Source of the DNA: Macrothele yani
Taxonomy: Eukaryota; Arthropoda; Arachnida; Araneae; Macrothelidae
Length of the DNA stretch: 64,000 nt
NCBI GenBank assembly: GCA_039090855.1
Contig: CM077027.1
Coordinates: 100,978,424 to 101,042,423 of the forward strand
Direction of reading: 5' to 3'
Shown: piece after piece, positions 24,914 to 36,329 of the stretch
How positions within the stretch are numbered: the first letter of the stretch is position 1
Layout: every line of letters starts with the position of its first letter
The notes under the pieces: generated by a model
Told to the model about the DNA's origin: nothing
What the model saw: the letters and a program-made list of their open reading frames with translations, nothing else
Databases searched by the model: none
Translations under genes and position numbers: made by a program

Positions 24914-25482
24914 GAATTCAAGGACTTTCCAGATTTTTAAGGACGTGTGGGCACCCCTGTCTTATATCCAGACAATCGTTCAGCAATACTGCTGTGGTTT
25001 CTAATCAATTGCATTAATGCTAGCAATCTCTGTTAATGTACAATGAGTGCCTGGCACCGGTAGTTCATGTAAAAACATATTTCAACTGAGTTTGCAGTTT
25101 AGAGAGAGAAATGCAGCAGTTTAACAAAACTTTAGATGACATATCTTCATTACAATATTTCACAGATGAAAAGCTCCATCCACTGCAATGCACATAAAGT
25201 ACCATGCTTCACAAAAGCCACATTTTACTTCAAGGAAGTTTCTACACAGAGTTCAATCACATGATTGAAAATTTCAGGACTCTTAAAGGATATCAAATTT
25301 CATAAACATCTGCTAATAAAACAAAAGAATTTACGAACTGAGTAAAAACTTAATCTCGCATGAAACACGAGAGAATGAAGAAAGTCCACAGGAAATATAC
25401 TGTTTACAATATCGTATTACCATTTGTTTAATAAATGTAAAATTACTGTCACAAAGGAAATTTTGAAAGAAATCATTCTTAC
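23843..25482. other. Intronic sequence with a hAT-like end and T31 run
   Basis: A T31 run lies at 24882-24912 between two AATTCAAGGACTTT(T/C)CAG copies (24842-24860 and 24915-24932). The stretch ends in GGACGTGTGGGCACCCCTG at 24941-24959, whose reverse complement CAGGGGTGCCCACACG is a typical hAT terminus and probably bounds the pseudogene to its left. 24960-25482 is unremarkable intron. Confidence 0.55.
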
Positions 25483-25554
25483 TTTTGAGAACCATTTGAA
25501 GCAAGCTTCTCTGTCTGTCACATACACAGCATTTTCAGCTAAACACGTCCATAT
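25483..25554 (-). CDS. USP9X: USP9X / fat facets internal exon (24 codons)
   Basis: On the minus strand this exon has a TTCCAG acceptor just above 25554 and a GTAAGA donor just below 25483. It encodes exactly 24 codons, in pieces [12 protein letters not shown] and [12 protein letters not shown], phase 0 at both ends. The peptide is nearly identical to the vertebrate USP9X segment that follows ...APQAKQ and precedes LMG.EPDLDP, which are the neighbouring exons here. It belongs to the N-terminal armadillo-like region of the deubiquitinase rather than the C19 peptidase domain. The intron after it (35-25482) is about 25.4 kb and packed with transposons, while the intron before it is 2.5 kb. Confidence 0.95.
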
Positions 25555-28064
25555 CTGGAACCAATCAAACTTTTGATAAATTCATTTTGAATATTTCACT
25601 TAGCAATTTAATTTACAAAAACATTTAAAATGAAATGTTTCATGGTGCATAACTTTCAAAAGTATTGAGGGATTAGGATGATTAAAAAGCAATACACAGT
25701 GTGGAATGCTCTCTGTATATGACTGATTAAGTTTTCTACACAGTTTCCAAACATTAATACATTTTTAGAAACAATTTATTATAATTTTTACACAGCTTAC
25801 ATCAACATTTATACATTTCTTATAAGAAACAAATTATTAAAATGTTTTAATCTATTACAGAAAAATTCCTTGATTTGATTTTTTCACTCATTGTCTCATA
25901 AATCCTTGCACTTTCATTGTTGCACTGAAGGTGTTCTTTTAGTTCTGGAAGAACAAATAAATAAAATAAAATAGAAAAATGGAAATCTTGTGAAGTCAGA
26001 TCTGGGTTGAACAAAGAATAGGGAGGATGGTAAAAGCTAAGCATCTATATTATCTGTAATACAGCACATAATTAGAGAGCTCTTGCATCGTTGTAATGCA
26101 CTACAGAAGGCTTTTACATGATGAACCCTATTGATTCGATCCTTCCATTCTGTTAATGTTTCAATTCAATACTTCAACCTAACTGTTGTGGCTGTTTCCA
26201 GAAATTCCATAACTACAATACCACCCAGACTATTATTATCATCTTTTTTGGGGGGGATTACCTTCAAGGTTCATACACAATGACAGGAAATAAATTCCAG
26301 GAGCTTATAAAAAAAATTACAGTGCTTTGTTTTATATTTTGCAAACTCGGGTGAAGTGTTTACTACGTATTTACAATACACAGGGGTTGTGCTGCTGATC
26401 ACATTCTTCGCAATTTGTGAAAAAACAAAACAAAAAAAACCCCAACCCTGTTTAGGTGAAAATATTGGTGATTACCTTTTTGTACTATTTTGACACTTTA
26501 GTGGAAGAAAAAAATTGAATTTGGTGAAAACTTTCAACAACCATAAGTAATATCCCTTTAGGAGCCTGCTGCCATGGGGCATCAGATTGCATTTGTCTTG
26601 CATTGTTTTACTACCAGCGCATCGACACTCATTTGGTAAACCCAGGCATCCTGGAAAAGGGAGTTCAGGGACAAAACACATCCTCCAGAGCAGACTTCAG
26701 ACGGAAGAAAACAGAAAACCCTGGAAAAACCGCATGCAGACTAGATGGGCGGCAGGACCGAGGCTTGAACACTGGAAGAAAACGGCTGCCTCCTGCACAG
26801 TGCATAGCAACTTAACCACCTAACCAACTGTGCCATGCTGGGAGGAGGGGGGGGCGCTGAGCTAAAGTGAAAGACCACTGAGCACGAATTATGTGCAATC
26901 TCAGGACATAATCAGTGAATCCATTAATGAAGGAAGACTAGATGGCAGGAGCTCATACATGTCAATGATCTTAGATGGCAACCTATAGAAGTCTGCCACT
27001 ACTGCACACAGATTGTCCACCCTAAAAATATCCATGCACAATTGTGAGAGTCAACAGCTTTCGAATATGAATGCTGCCAACAACTCACCAACATTTCCAT
27101 TGATGAAACTACATCAGAGAGTCATGGGAAATCCTCACAAAATCTTATGGGTCATGCAGTTTTGCAGGTACAGCATATTCTTATGTGTCACATATTTGAT
27201 GAAGTGGTAAAAATTTCCCCATATATAAATTGCTCTGTATAAAATTTATAAAAGGCAATTGAAACTTAGCACAATAATGGAACTACAGGACCCATTCGAC
27301 TATGAAGAGCTTCCCCCACAGCACTTACTGTATTGGTCACTTTCTGCCATAAATTCATACAATCACCAATAAGTGCTTCATCTGATAGATATAACTAGTT
27401 ACATTGGAATCTCTGTTCTACACGTTTTTCACTTAAATAGTAACACTGTACTAGTGGTCCGATTTATTGGCGTAGAAAGTAGACCCAACAGCGCTTCCAA
27501 GTTTTTGCACATCAACCAGATGAAAATGACGAAGCTGAAAAATTTGTAAAAATTGATGCATGGTGTTCAAAAGTATTTATATTTTCGAAGCTCCACTATT
27601 CATCTTTTATCTAAAATAGTGGAAGCTGGCATGCATTCATGATAGATAAAATTGTCATCCAAGGCCATTAAAAAATAAAAAAAATATTAAAAGAAATGGG
27701 AAGGGAAACAAAGATATCAGCAAATGAAAATTTTAGTTTAGTATTGAAACACCACAGGTTTATGAGGCTAACATTATTTTTTATTATATATTATTATTTT
27801 AAACACAGATAATACTAGTTTAGTTATTGTGGCATGTGCAGATATTTTTACAGCATATTTATTTATTGATATAATTATGTTTTGTTTTGTGGTAAATGGC
27901 GTTCGTGCAAAAGTTTTACTGATGCACAATTTCCATTGGCAAGAATGCTAAAGCACTAAAATCTACATAATTACGAAATTTAAGAGATATAGACAATATC
28001 CGCAAGAGACTAAGATGGGTGTAAGCTAATTTTAACTATCAAGTAAAACAGTTTAAGTACCAAC
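25555..28064 (-). other. USP9X intron of 2.5 kb
   Basis: Donor GTTGGT at 28059-28064 and acceptor TTCCAG at 25555-25560 on the minus strand, phase 0. Apart from the SINE-like segment at 26620-26845 it is AT-rich and has no recognisable element. Confidence 0.88.
26620..26845 (-). mobile_element. Possible tRNA-derived SINE, minus strand
   Basis: Reading from 26842 down the minus strand, TGGCACAGTTGGTTAGGTGG resembles an RNA polymerase III A box. About 55 bases later TGTTCAAGCCTCGG resembles a B box. The body downstream is GC-richer than the surrounding intron. I see no poly-A tail or flanking direct repeat, so the borders are approximate and it could be an old or truncated copy. Confidence 0.5.
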
Positions 28065-28116
28065 CTGCTTTGCCTGAGGAGCACACAACCATAATTGTCC
28101 ATCCTTTAGTAAAAAC
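28065..28116 (-). CDS. USP9X: USP9X / fat facets internal exon (52 bp)
   Basis: On the minus strand, acceptor TTTTAG precedes position 28116 and donor GTTGGT follows 28065. The first base completes an Arg codon begun in the upstream exon (AG+G). The other 17 codons read FLLKDGQLWLCAPQAKQ, one of the most conserved stretches of USP9X and its insect orthologue fat facets. It ends in phase 0, matching the next exon at 25483-25554. It is separated by only 120 bp from the upstream exon. There is no sign of decay, and splice sites are canonical, so I treat it as functional host sequence in an otherwise transposon-dominated window. Confidence 0.96.
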
Positions 28117-28236
28117 CTAAAACAGATTTAAAGATAAAATCATTTACTAGAAATCAAGAAACCATTAACTGCAACTTATAATAAAATGATACATATATTC
28201 AAAAACATATCAACAGAAGAAAAAGAGCTTGCTCAC

Positions 28237-28324
28237 CTGAGGAAATTTAATCTCTCTTGAACTTGTTGGACATGACTATATCGACTGTCAGGAGACACTG
28301 AATTAGGATCTAGATCTTGATGAT
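28237..28324 (-). CDS. USP9X: USP9X / fat facets internal exon (88 bp)
   Basis: On the minus strand, a TTTTTCAG acceptor lies just above 28324 and a GTGAGC donor just below 28237. The exon begins with two bases (AT) finishing a codon and then reads [15 protein letters not shown] followed by [13 protein letters not shown], ending with two bases of an Arg codon completed in the next exon. This is the conserved USP9X segment immediately before RFLLKDGQLW. The two other frames contain early stops, so the frame is unambiguous. It is the most upstream exon I can recognise. The preceding exon must end one base into a codon (Asp would fit); I found no such exon between 28.3 and 64 kb, so the upstream intron may exceed 35 kb. 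Confidence 0.95.
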
Positions 28325-29132
28325 CTGAAAAATGCAGTGTGGTTTGTTACTTACAGCAGCCAATAACAAAAAACAAATCACATCACTAAGGCATGATAGA
28401 ATGCTAAGAATGAAACAGCAAACAAACAAACAAAAGAAAAACTTAAAACTCAAATTCTAGTAGGTTGAATCCAGAATTGAAGTTTTAAGTATATTTTAAC
28501 CCTACTTCTGAAGATTTCAATGGATTTTAACCAACTTCGGTAATCTTCTTTGTCAAGCTCATCCCGCTTCATTTTTAGTGTTTTAACAGAATATTTCTTT
28601 TGTTCATTCGGCGTTGGACAGTATTATTATTTTGTCAACTTCAGAAGTAACCTGCTGGCTGTAATGATGGTTAGCAGATTGGTTTGGTATAGACAATCCT
28701 GTTTTCGATGTCCCGGTCTTTAATATTCCTCACTTATAACTTTATTGTTGCCTTGTTTTCCACACAAGGCAACAATAAAGTTTACATTGTGACAGACTAT
28801 GAGATGACAGCTAAGCGGGATTATAAACTCAGAAAGCTATCCTTCAGCAATATGCACCTGATGTGCAATGTGAGTTATGACTTTTAATTTTGATTTATTC
28901 ACTAATCATTGGATTTATGTTGACAATTTTTTACGTTTTTCATCATGAGTGTTGGTGAATTTTGACTAGATACTATAGAGGGTTGACCCGATGTATATAT
29001 AATATTACGTGAGAAACAGTATGTACCAGTACTATGTACTTATAATCCACTCTTAATATTTGGGCCACGTAATACATATATTTCATAGTTTATAGGAACA
29101 TATATTCTTTAAAATCCAATTAATCTTTTCCG
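28325..29132. other. Sequence upstream of the first visible USP9X exon; no gene
   Basis: No further USP9X exon is recognised. The only structure is the short perfect hairpin at 28738-28782. Confidence 0.6.
28738..28782. repeat. Perfect 18-bp hairpin with 9-nt loop
   Basis: AACTTTATTGTTGCCTTG at 28738-28755 is followed after TTTTCCACA by its exact reverse complement at 28765-28782. No adjoining element, terminal repeat or coding region explains it. Confidence 0.9.
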
Positions 29133-30645
29133 CCTTCTCCTTCCTATCTTTTGCCTTACTCAGGCAAACCAGCTCAGCGGCTTCACGCTTCTTACAGTGA
29201 TATTCATCCACAGAAACTCTACCTTGCAACATCCCCAAATAGGCTTCCTTCTTTATCTTTACTGCCTCTTCAATCTCACTATTCCACCCACTTTCTCTTT
29301 ACTGCCTCTTCAATCTCACTATTTTAACCAATATTATGGTGCTACAGACCTCTTTAGCTGCAGTGACAACACAGTTCTTAAAACATTCCCACTTCTTTCC
29401 TACATCCCTCTCACCAGACTTTCACTCCTTCAGTCGTTCTCTGAGTAAGTCAAAATAACGCTGATGATCTTCAAGGAGTCTATCAACCTTTATTATTTCT
29501 ATCCTGGGTCTCTTCCTATTCCTTTTCCTCCAACCAACATTAAGTTTCACTCGTGACACTACCAAGTAATGATCAGAACCAACATCTGCACTTCTCATCA
29601 CACGGGTGTCAACAACTAAGTGTTTCAGACGCTGATCGTAGACAAAATCTATCACACTCTTTTGACCAAGACTACGATTTTCCCAAGTATATGTGTGGAT
29701 ATACTTGTGGTTGAAAAACGTATTAGATACACACAAACCATTCTCAATGCAGAGTTCAATTAATCTTTCACCATTATCATTCACACAAGGATCATTAAAC
29801 TTACTGAGAAGATTGTCAGAAATTGCATTCTGCACACCTACTCTAGCATTGAAATCCCCTGCTATTATAACTTTTTCTTTAGCACCAAACTGGCTCAAAA
29901 CAGCTTTCAGCTCATTATAGAAATCTTCCTTCTTATTAGAAGGTTCCGAGTCACAAGGAGCATACACTACAACAATTACGATTCTCTGAAGTTTCGCTTT
30001 CAAACGAATCCAGAATTCTTTCACTTATGCAACTATTGTGAATCAAGTTGTTCATCTTTTCTCTTAAAATCACACCTACACCAGCTTGTCCTCTCACATT
30101 ATCCAATACTCCAGACCACACACTCACTGTGCCATTCACTTCTTCTACCCCAATTCCCTTCTTTTTGGTTTCACTTACACACAGCACATCCAGTCTATAC
30201 TTATTCATCTCCTCAATCACCTCATTCATCTTGCCATTTATACCTCTAAGTTGACAAAATACACCAATTTTACACTCACTAAGCCGAGATCTTTTTCTTA
30301 TACGCCGTTTAGAAAGTCCAGGTCGATTCCGTGGTGGACCGTCTTTCTCAAGTGTGGTAGGTCCACCATATCCCACACTTGAGTCCGGATATTGATTTCT
30401 TTTTGTCTTTTTAATCAGGTAAGTACATCAGTGTGGGGGATTAGCCCACAGCTGAGGGTTCCAGTTGGTCATTCAACCTAAGGATTCTGGAACAAAACCC
30501 AGTGAGTTGGGGTCTTTTTGCCAATGTCACACAGAACTAGCTGGCACTTCTCCAAGATTCACAGAGGCCCTAGTTGCTGCTGTGTGTGCCATTGTTACCA
30601 CGGAGCACCCTGAGGAGGCAAACCCATTGCTCACTACGACCGCCC
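29133..30645 (-). mobile_element. LINE family A copy 3, 5' leader and endonuclease only
   Basis: On the minus strand, homology to the other family-A copies begins near 30645 in an untranslated leader shared with copy 4. It runs through the endonuclease (MNEVIEEMNKYRLDVLCVSE, then IIAGDFNARVG, GSDHYLVVSRVKL) and stops at about 29133 in the linker. The endonuclease frame is broken near 29990-30020. The leader could extend the protein upstream (an open stretch with GPPRNRPGLSKRRIRKRSR, rich in Arg/Lys), as in copy 4. A 40-odd-bp tandem duplication of TCTTTACTGCCTCTTCAATC sequence lies at 29260-29325. The whole RT is missing. Confidence 0.85.
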
Positions 30646-30923
30646 GTCCCTTTTATTGTCATTATATAATTTTACAGAAAAAAATTAGACAAAATTCTGA
30701 AAATCTAATGACGTACAATTCTCTTCAATGTTCCAGAAAAACAATGCTGAATAAAAAACTGTTTGGCTTACTGTTTTCTAGGCATCTTAGCAAAAAATGA
30801 TGTAATCATACTTTTCTCAAGATTCTTCTGAATGATTTCCACTTTCCTTTTCTCTCTCAGTCTTTTTTTCCGTTTGCATACATTTTACTCCCTTGAGCAT
30901 GCCTTCAGCTAATTTTGCTCCCT

Positions 30924-32520
30924 TTAAATCCTTTTTTGTTTTAGTGCTTTCTTCAATTTAGCCAAAGCTTCCAAAAAGAGTTCTCTTGCCTCCTTAGTTT
31001 GTAGGGGTCCTTTTTTCTTGTCATTCAGAGCAGCAGTCTCACATTTGATTGACTTTTTTATTTTATTCACCTTTTTCATATTTTCTTCATAATTTGTTCT
31101 TTTTTGTTTTTCTTTTAGCTTTTCTTTTAATTCGATTTTCTTTTCCCTCCTACATTCTTCCATAAAGGCAGTGTACTTTGAATGTGCTTGTTGTTTGTAC
31201 TTAATGAGTTTTGGATTAATGGGTACAAAAAGAAAATTAGGATATTGTTTCAAGGCATCCCTCACAGTCAGTACACTGATTAAAAAATTTTCAGTCATTG
31301 CTGATTTATCTTCTCGTGCTTAGAAATCAAAAATCATCTCTTTATGTCAGCATTTCCATTTGACAAAGTAAGAGCTGCCCTTTATGACTTTTGCAACATT
31401 TGGAAACTTTATATCTTTTGATAATGAGTCCTTTTTTAAGATGTGTTGTTGCCAGTAATCATCAACAGTTTTGTCAAATGCTGTATCATCTTTTTCCAGT
31501 TGCAAAATTTTTCATTAATCTAACAAATAATCCAGTTGAACATGAAATGGCATAATTTCTGCAACTTTCAATATGTCCCTGCAGCTTCTATCATTCATTC
31601 CATCTTTTTAGGTCTAAAAATCTAAAATTTTTAGGTGATCCATTTGATAAGCAAGTCTTTTCCATCACGTGCTTACACAAGCAGTAATATAGTGCTTTTG
31701 AGCTACCTTCAGAAACAACAACTTATCACTTTCTTTCAGTTCAGAAAGCTTGTCTGTGACCTTTTCATTAATGACAAGTTCTTTAAGAGGAAGCAGATTA
31801 CCAACTGTAAACAGTTCATCACGATCAACTTTAGAAAAATTAGTGATTTTTCTAATGACAGCAGTCTTCAAAACACGAGCCATGAAGGTCTGAAGAACGT
31901 CCTGTATTTCTTCATGCAATTTGTGGATCATGGGTGCTTGGCACTGAAAATGTTGTGTGAACTTCATGAATAGTTCTGCTGATGAAATAATGAAATGAAG
32001 TTCAGCTTTTATTGAAGGTTTCTTTAAGACACTCAAAACAGCCTTGTAGGATCTGGATTGAAGAGCAGCAGAATTTTTTCTCAGAGGCATGTGCTTAAGG
32101 AAATAGAACTGAATGTCCCACTGCTCCAAAATCCTGTTGGCTGAAGGCCCCAAGACCAGCCACCTTGTTGTTGCAGTTTCAAAAATTTGTGGCATGGAAT
32201 GTTATATTTAGATTGGATTTTTTCAAACTCTTCTTAATGGGCAGGCCAACTGTCAAAATAATGGTAAATATTGATCAGAGGCTCAGAAGCTTCTTCACTT
32301 AAACACTGCGATAATTTTACATATGCATTGTGTGGATGTTGCAGGTACATATGTTTATATGACTTGCCCCTTGTGTCTCCTGGACATAACTATTTAAAAG
32401 CCTAAAAACGTTTTTATTAACATTAGGTTCATCTGATCCCAGCATTAGGCCTCTGTTTCGTAATAAACTGGCCTCAGAAAGTGCTTCACATAGTTTTTTA
32501 CGCAATGTTTCACCATCCAC
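30924..32520 (-). pseudogene. Second hAT-type pseudogene (RVLEQWD type)
   Basis: Minus-strand frames 32520-32317, 32195-31665 and 31298-30924 match a widespread animal hAT-derived family. They show LGSDEPNVNKNVFRLLNSY (position of the second catalytic Asp, here DEPNVN instead of DGPNVN), then NICTCNIHTMHM. After a gap come TRWLVLGPSANRILEQWD, CQAPMIHKLHEEIQDV, and a C-terminal Lys/Glu-rich coiled region (MEECRREKKIELKEKLKEKQ). Several frame breaks and missing blocks show it is long dead. Its RW-L-LGP block distinguishes it from the KIAA1586-like copy at 21.6-23.8 kb. No terminal repeats identified. Confidence 0.75.
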
Positions 32521-32837
32521 ATTACCTAAAAAGAAAGTTCTGAGGTATCTTAGTCGTTATGCCACATTTGCTTTCTGACCAAAATGTGATGGCTATTTAC
32601 AGCTACTTTTTATTTTTAACAGTAGTTGTTTCCTCATAACTCAACATGTAGTACGATGAACATGCTTCCTCTAACGTAAGTATATACTATGATATTGCAA
32701 TCTATTGGTGGGAAATGATCTTCACTTAGCAGGTGGTTTTTGATTCTTCAGGTAATGTTCCTAGTAGGTTGGTGGTGGTATTGTCAACTTCAGTACAAAT
32801 TTTGAAGATGGCAATCCATTTTTTGGTGTAAATATGA

Positions 32838-33865
32838 CATTTATCGTAAACAACAAAATCAATAACACTGTTTTGACCAAGAGTAAGATTTTCCCAAGTG
32901 TATGTGTGGATATACTTGTGGTTGAAAAACATATTAGATACACACAAACCATTCTCAATGCAGAGTTCAATTAATCTTTCACCATTATCATTCACACAAG
33001 AATCATTAAACTTACTGAGAAGATTGCCAGAAATTGCATTCTGCACACCTACTCTAGCATTGAAATCCCCTGCTATTATAACTTTTTCTTTAGCACCAAA
33101 CTGGCTCAAAACAGCTTTTAGCTCATTCTAGAAATCTTCCTTCCTATCAGAAGGTTATGAGCCACAAGGAGCACAATACTCTACAACAATTACTATTCTC
33201 CGAAGTTTCACTTTCAAATGAATCCAAAGAATTCTCACTTATGCAGCTATAGTGAATCAAGTTGTTCTTCATCTTTTCACTTAAAATTACACCTACACCA
33301 GCTTGTCCTCTCACATTATCCAATACTCCAGACCACACACTCACTGTGCCATTCACTTCTTCTATCCCAATTTCCTACTTTTTGGTTTCACTTACACACA
33401 GCACATCCAATTTATACTTATTAATCTCTTCAATCACCTCATTCATCTTGCCATTTATAAACCTCTAGTATTCCATACACCAATTTTACACTCACTCAGC
33501 CGAGATCTCTTTCTCATATGCCATATAGAAAGTCCAGGTCGATCCCGTGGTGGACCGTCCTTCTCAAGTGTGGTAGGTCCACTATATCCCACAGTTGAGT
33601 CAGGTTTTGTATTTCATTTTGTCTTTTTAATCAGGTAAGTACATCAGTGTGGGAAATTAGCCCACAGCGGGTGGTTTCAGTTGGTCATTCAACCTAAGGA
33701 TTCTGGAACAAAACACAGTGAGTTGGGGTCCTTTTGCCAATGTCACACAGAACTAGCTGGAACCTCTCCAAGATTCACAAAGGCCCTAGTTACTGTTTTG
33801 TGTGCCACTGTTACCACAGAGCGAACCAAGGGGGCAAACCCATCTCTCGCTGAGATCGCCCACCA
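32838..33865 (-). mobile_element. LINE family A copy 4, leader and endonuclease fragment
   Basis: Minus strand. The 5' leader homologous to copy 3 runs from about 33865 to 33470, followed by a broken endonuclease (NGTVSVWSGVLDNVRGQAGV, VIIAGDFNARVGVQN, NTFFNHKYIHTYTW-like) that ends at about 32838 after SVIDFVVYDK. Frameshifts occur near 33180 and 33240. The remaining endonuclease and the RT are absent. The 317 bases to its left (32521-32837) show no recognisable content. Confidence 0.83.
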
Positions 33866-34350
33866 GTGTAAAATGCATCGCTAATTTAACCTTGCTTTCG
33901 AATTTCTGCATTCTTATGTAAATTTAGCTTTTCGCGAATTTTTTTTTTGATTTAACAACACATTCTTCCCCAAACAGCTTTCTCAGTTTTTGTGAGCAGT
34001 CAGTAAAACAAAGACATCATGTAGCAAGTATACTTTGTTGGGATAACATCTTGCTAGCAATAAGAGCAACCGGGAGATGGCAGCACAAGACCACACACCA
34101 CAACCCTATGATAAAAGATTCAAAAACTGATCAAAAACAGAGCAACATATGCGTCTTACAGCTGACGAGAGCACTAGTGGTTGAAATTATGGTCCTATTA
34201 TAGTTTTCTTTTACTGGCTTTTTCATAAGTATCATCTTTGATTCAAAACCGATCTAACATAAGAACAGTTTGTGATATCGTGTGTATTTTGTGATAGTGG
34301 TGAGAGGTTCAATTTTTGAGAGTGACTTATTACAAGCACATTTTAATATG
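33866..34350. other. No gene; flank of the long-TIR element
   Basis: Unassigned AT-rich sequence ending in TTTTAATATG, whose last four bases form the direct repeat flanking the long-TIR element I at 34351-42116. Confidence 0.6.
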
Positions 34351-35098
34351 GGGTCATTCCATAAAATATATTACATGGTGGTGGTTTTGACACATTTTAG
34401 AAAATTTTTATATTTTTACCATGGAATAGCCATTATATGCACATTTCAGAAATGCATTTAAATTTTTTATAGACCACAATATGTAGAAGAAAATAATCAA
34501 AATGGCCACCTCCGACAAGCAAAATTGTTCCTGCAGTCGTGTTTGCTTTTTATATCTCCCAAACTATTAAAGATAACAGCTTCAAATAAAATCCAGTAAC
34601 TTAAGTAATTGTCTAAGCTATAAAGTGAGGTATTAGCATTGCATTTAATATTTTATTCAGTACCAGAAAATTTGACATGTGTTTTCAGCACAAAATTGAA
34701 TATTTCACTAACTAAGATTTTTTAACTTATAAAGGAATTACATACACAAAATGAAACTCTACACTTAAATAAAGTACATGTAGTTAGACAATTTAAAACT
34801 GCTGAACTCAACATTAACACCCTCCTTCTTATTAAAAAAAATGTTTAAAAACTACAATTTGCGAATTTCGGCCATATTTGGCAAGCTGTATCTAAAAAGG
34901 GAGTGTATGAAAAAATCTGAAAATTTTATAGAATGTACTTCTAGCAGAGATGTTGGCATTGTGTAAGTATCATATTGTGTTTTTGATCTATATAGCTGCT
35001 GTAAAATATTGAAAATCATAAAAAGTGGCAAATTACGAAATATCAATTTTGTGCATCGTAATAACTTATTTTGAGTATTTATACTATTATTTATAGGC
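34351..35098. repeat. Left terminal inverted repeat of long-TIR element I
   Basis: Matches the reverse complement of 41357-42116 along its whole length with scattered substitutions and small indels. Conserved segments include GCAAACACGACTGCAGGAAC-like and CACTCCCTTTTTAG-like stretches. No coding potential is preserved in both arms. Confidence 0.92.
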
Positions 35099-35584
35099 AA
35101 ACAGGAAGTGGAAAATATGATAATTTCTATAAAATTATCTGAAAAAAGTTGGGTTTTCAAAACAAAGCTTGCTGCTTACATTTTATTTATAGTTGATGCA
35201 ATTGATTAAGATTGTTTTGTTTAAAAAAAAAATTCTTGACAATCTTGAAGTTAATCTTAAGTATTACAATGTTCAGTTCGTACACCACAAGCAACATTTA
35301 GGTCACTTTTTTTGCAGTAAATAGGTAAATAGCTGTCATGTTAGCAACAATGACAACTTTGTGTTCAGATCACAACTAATGTTATGAGTCTGTCCTGTTG
35401 CTTTACTGAGTTCCAATGGTAAGATTTTCCTTAATAAATTTTCAGCTTTCACCCAAACTTTGTCATCTCTTGATAATTTAAAACTAGTGCTTGGACTACA
35501 AAGATGAAAAAAAAACAAAAACAAGTTAGTAAAATCATGCAATGCATTGATTATGATACGCTTTCCAACATACTAGAAATCATT

Positions 35585-36180
35585 ACTCAAGTTATGAGGA
35601 AAATGGCTGTGGAATAAATCTCGCTGTGCCCTGGCCTTTGATCCCATTTCCATGATATTCAACAGAACTGGTTCAGTATATCTCCGAAATAACATGATAA
35701 AGTTTTGTCGCAATCGAAGCAATTTTACGTAAGTTATGATGCATAAGGGCTATGGAATTGATCCCGCTTCTGTGCCCTAACCTTTGACCCATTTCGCCCA
35801 TTTTCAATAGGATTCGTCCCTAGGCCCCTACAACAAACTAACATTTCACCCAAATCGAAACATTTTTATGTAAGTTATGACGCATAATGGCAATGGAAGT
35901 GATTCCGCTCCTATGTCCTGACCTTTGCCCTCATTTTGCCAATTTTCAATAGGGTTTGTCCCCAGGTGATCCCCCACCACATACTAAAATTTAATCAAAA
36001 TCGAACCTTTTTTACGTTAGTTATGACACATAAGAGCAGTGGAATGGATCCCACTCCTATGTCCTGACCTTTGACCCCATTTCGTTCACTTTCAAGAGGG
36101 TTCCTTTCCAGGTGTTCCCCTACCACACAATAAAATTTCATCGAAATCGAACGATTTTTATGCGAGTTATTGTGTGAACG
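35585..36180. repeat. 146-bp tandem repeat block 1 (four units)
   Basis: Each unit carries CCTGACCTTTGACCC, CAATAGGGTTCGTCCCCAGG, CATACTAAAATTT, TCGAAATCGAACC and AAGTTATGACGCATAA in that order. The CCTTTG landmark recurs at about 35630, 35779, 35920 and 36066, giving a period near 146 bp. The same unit reappears at 36690-37165 and, inverted, at 40965-41200, so it is a subterminal repeat of the long-TIR element. Confidence 0.9.
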
Positions 36181-36329
36181 AACATACGCACACAACGCAT
36201 GACGTAATGAGGCAGATGGGAATCTCGACCATCTGCTCGCAAGAGTGTGACATCATAAAACTTTAATAGGATCTGCACATTTGTTTGTCTACTGACGTCA
36301 TGAAAATACAGGTCGTGCCATCTTTTTTC

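Larger units (their letters stand above)
35..25482 (-). other. USP9X intron of about 25.4 kb, filled with transposons
   Basis: It is bounded by a GTAAGA donor at 25477-25482 and a TTTTAG acceptor at 35-40, both read on the minus strand. It joins codon phase 0 to phase 0 between ...FKWFSK and LMGEEP. It holds the nested elements at 2.46-9.62 kb, the mariner at 11.9-13.2 kb, the LINE/hAT complex at 14.06-19.87 kb and the hAT pseudogene at 21.6-23.8 kb, listed separately. Both flanking exons are intact, so the insertions are presumably tolerated and removed by splicing. Confidence 0.88.

Noticed and set aside
20377..24959. CAGGGGTGATTGTG at 20377 and GGCACCCCTG at 24959 as the two ends of one hAT enclosing the pseudogene
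   Set aside because: Ends agree for only about eight bases and the flanking 8-mers (CAGTTTTA and TCTTATAT) differ; only the right end is plausible.
28738..28782. Helitron 3' end hairpin
   Set aside because: No CTRR terminus follows the hairpin and no TC start or Rep/helicase sequence is present.
30924..31298. Independent host gene encoding a Lys/Glu-rich coiled-coil protein
   Set aside because: It sits in order and on the same strand behind hAT blocks and matches the charged C-terminal tail of that hAT family.
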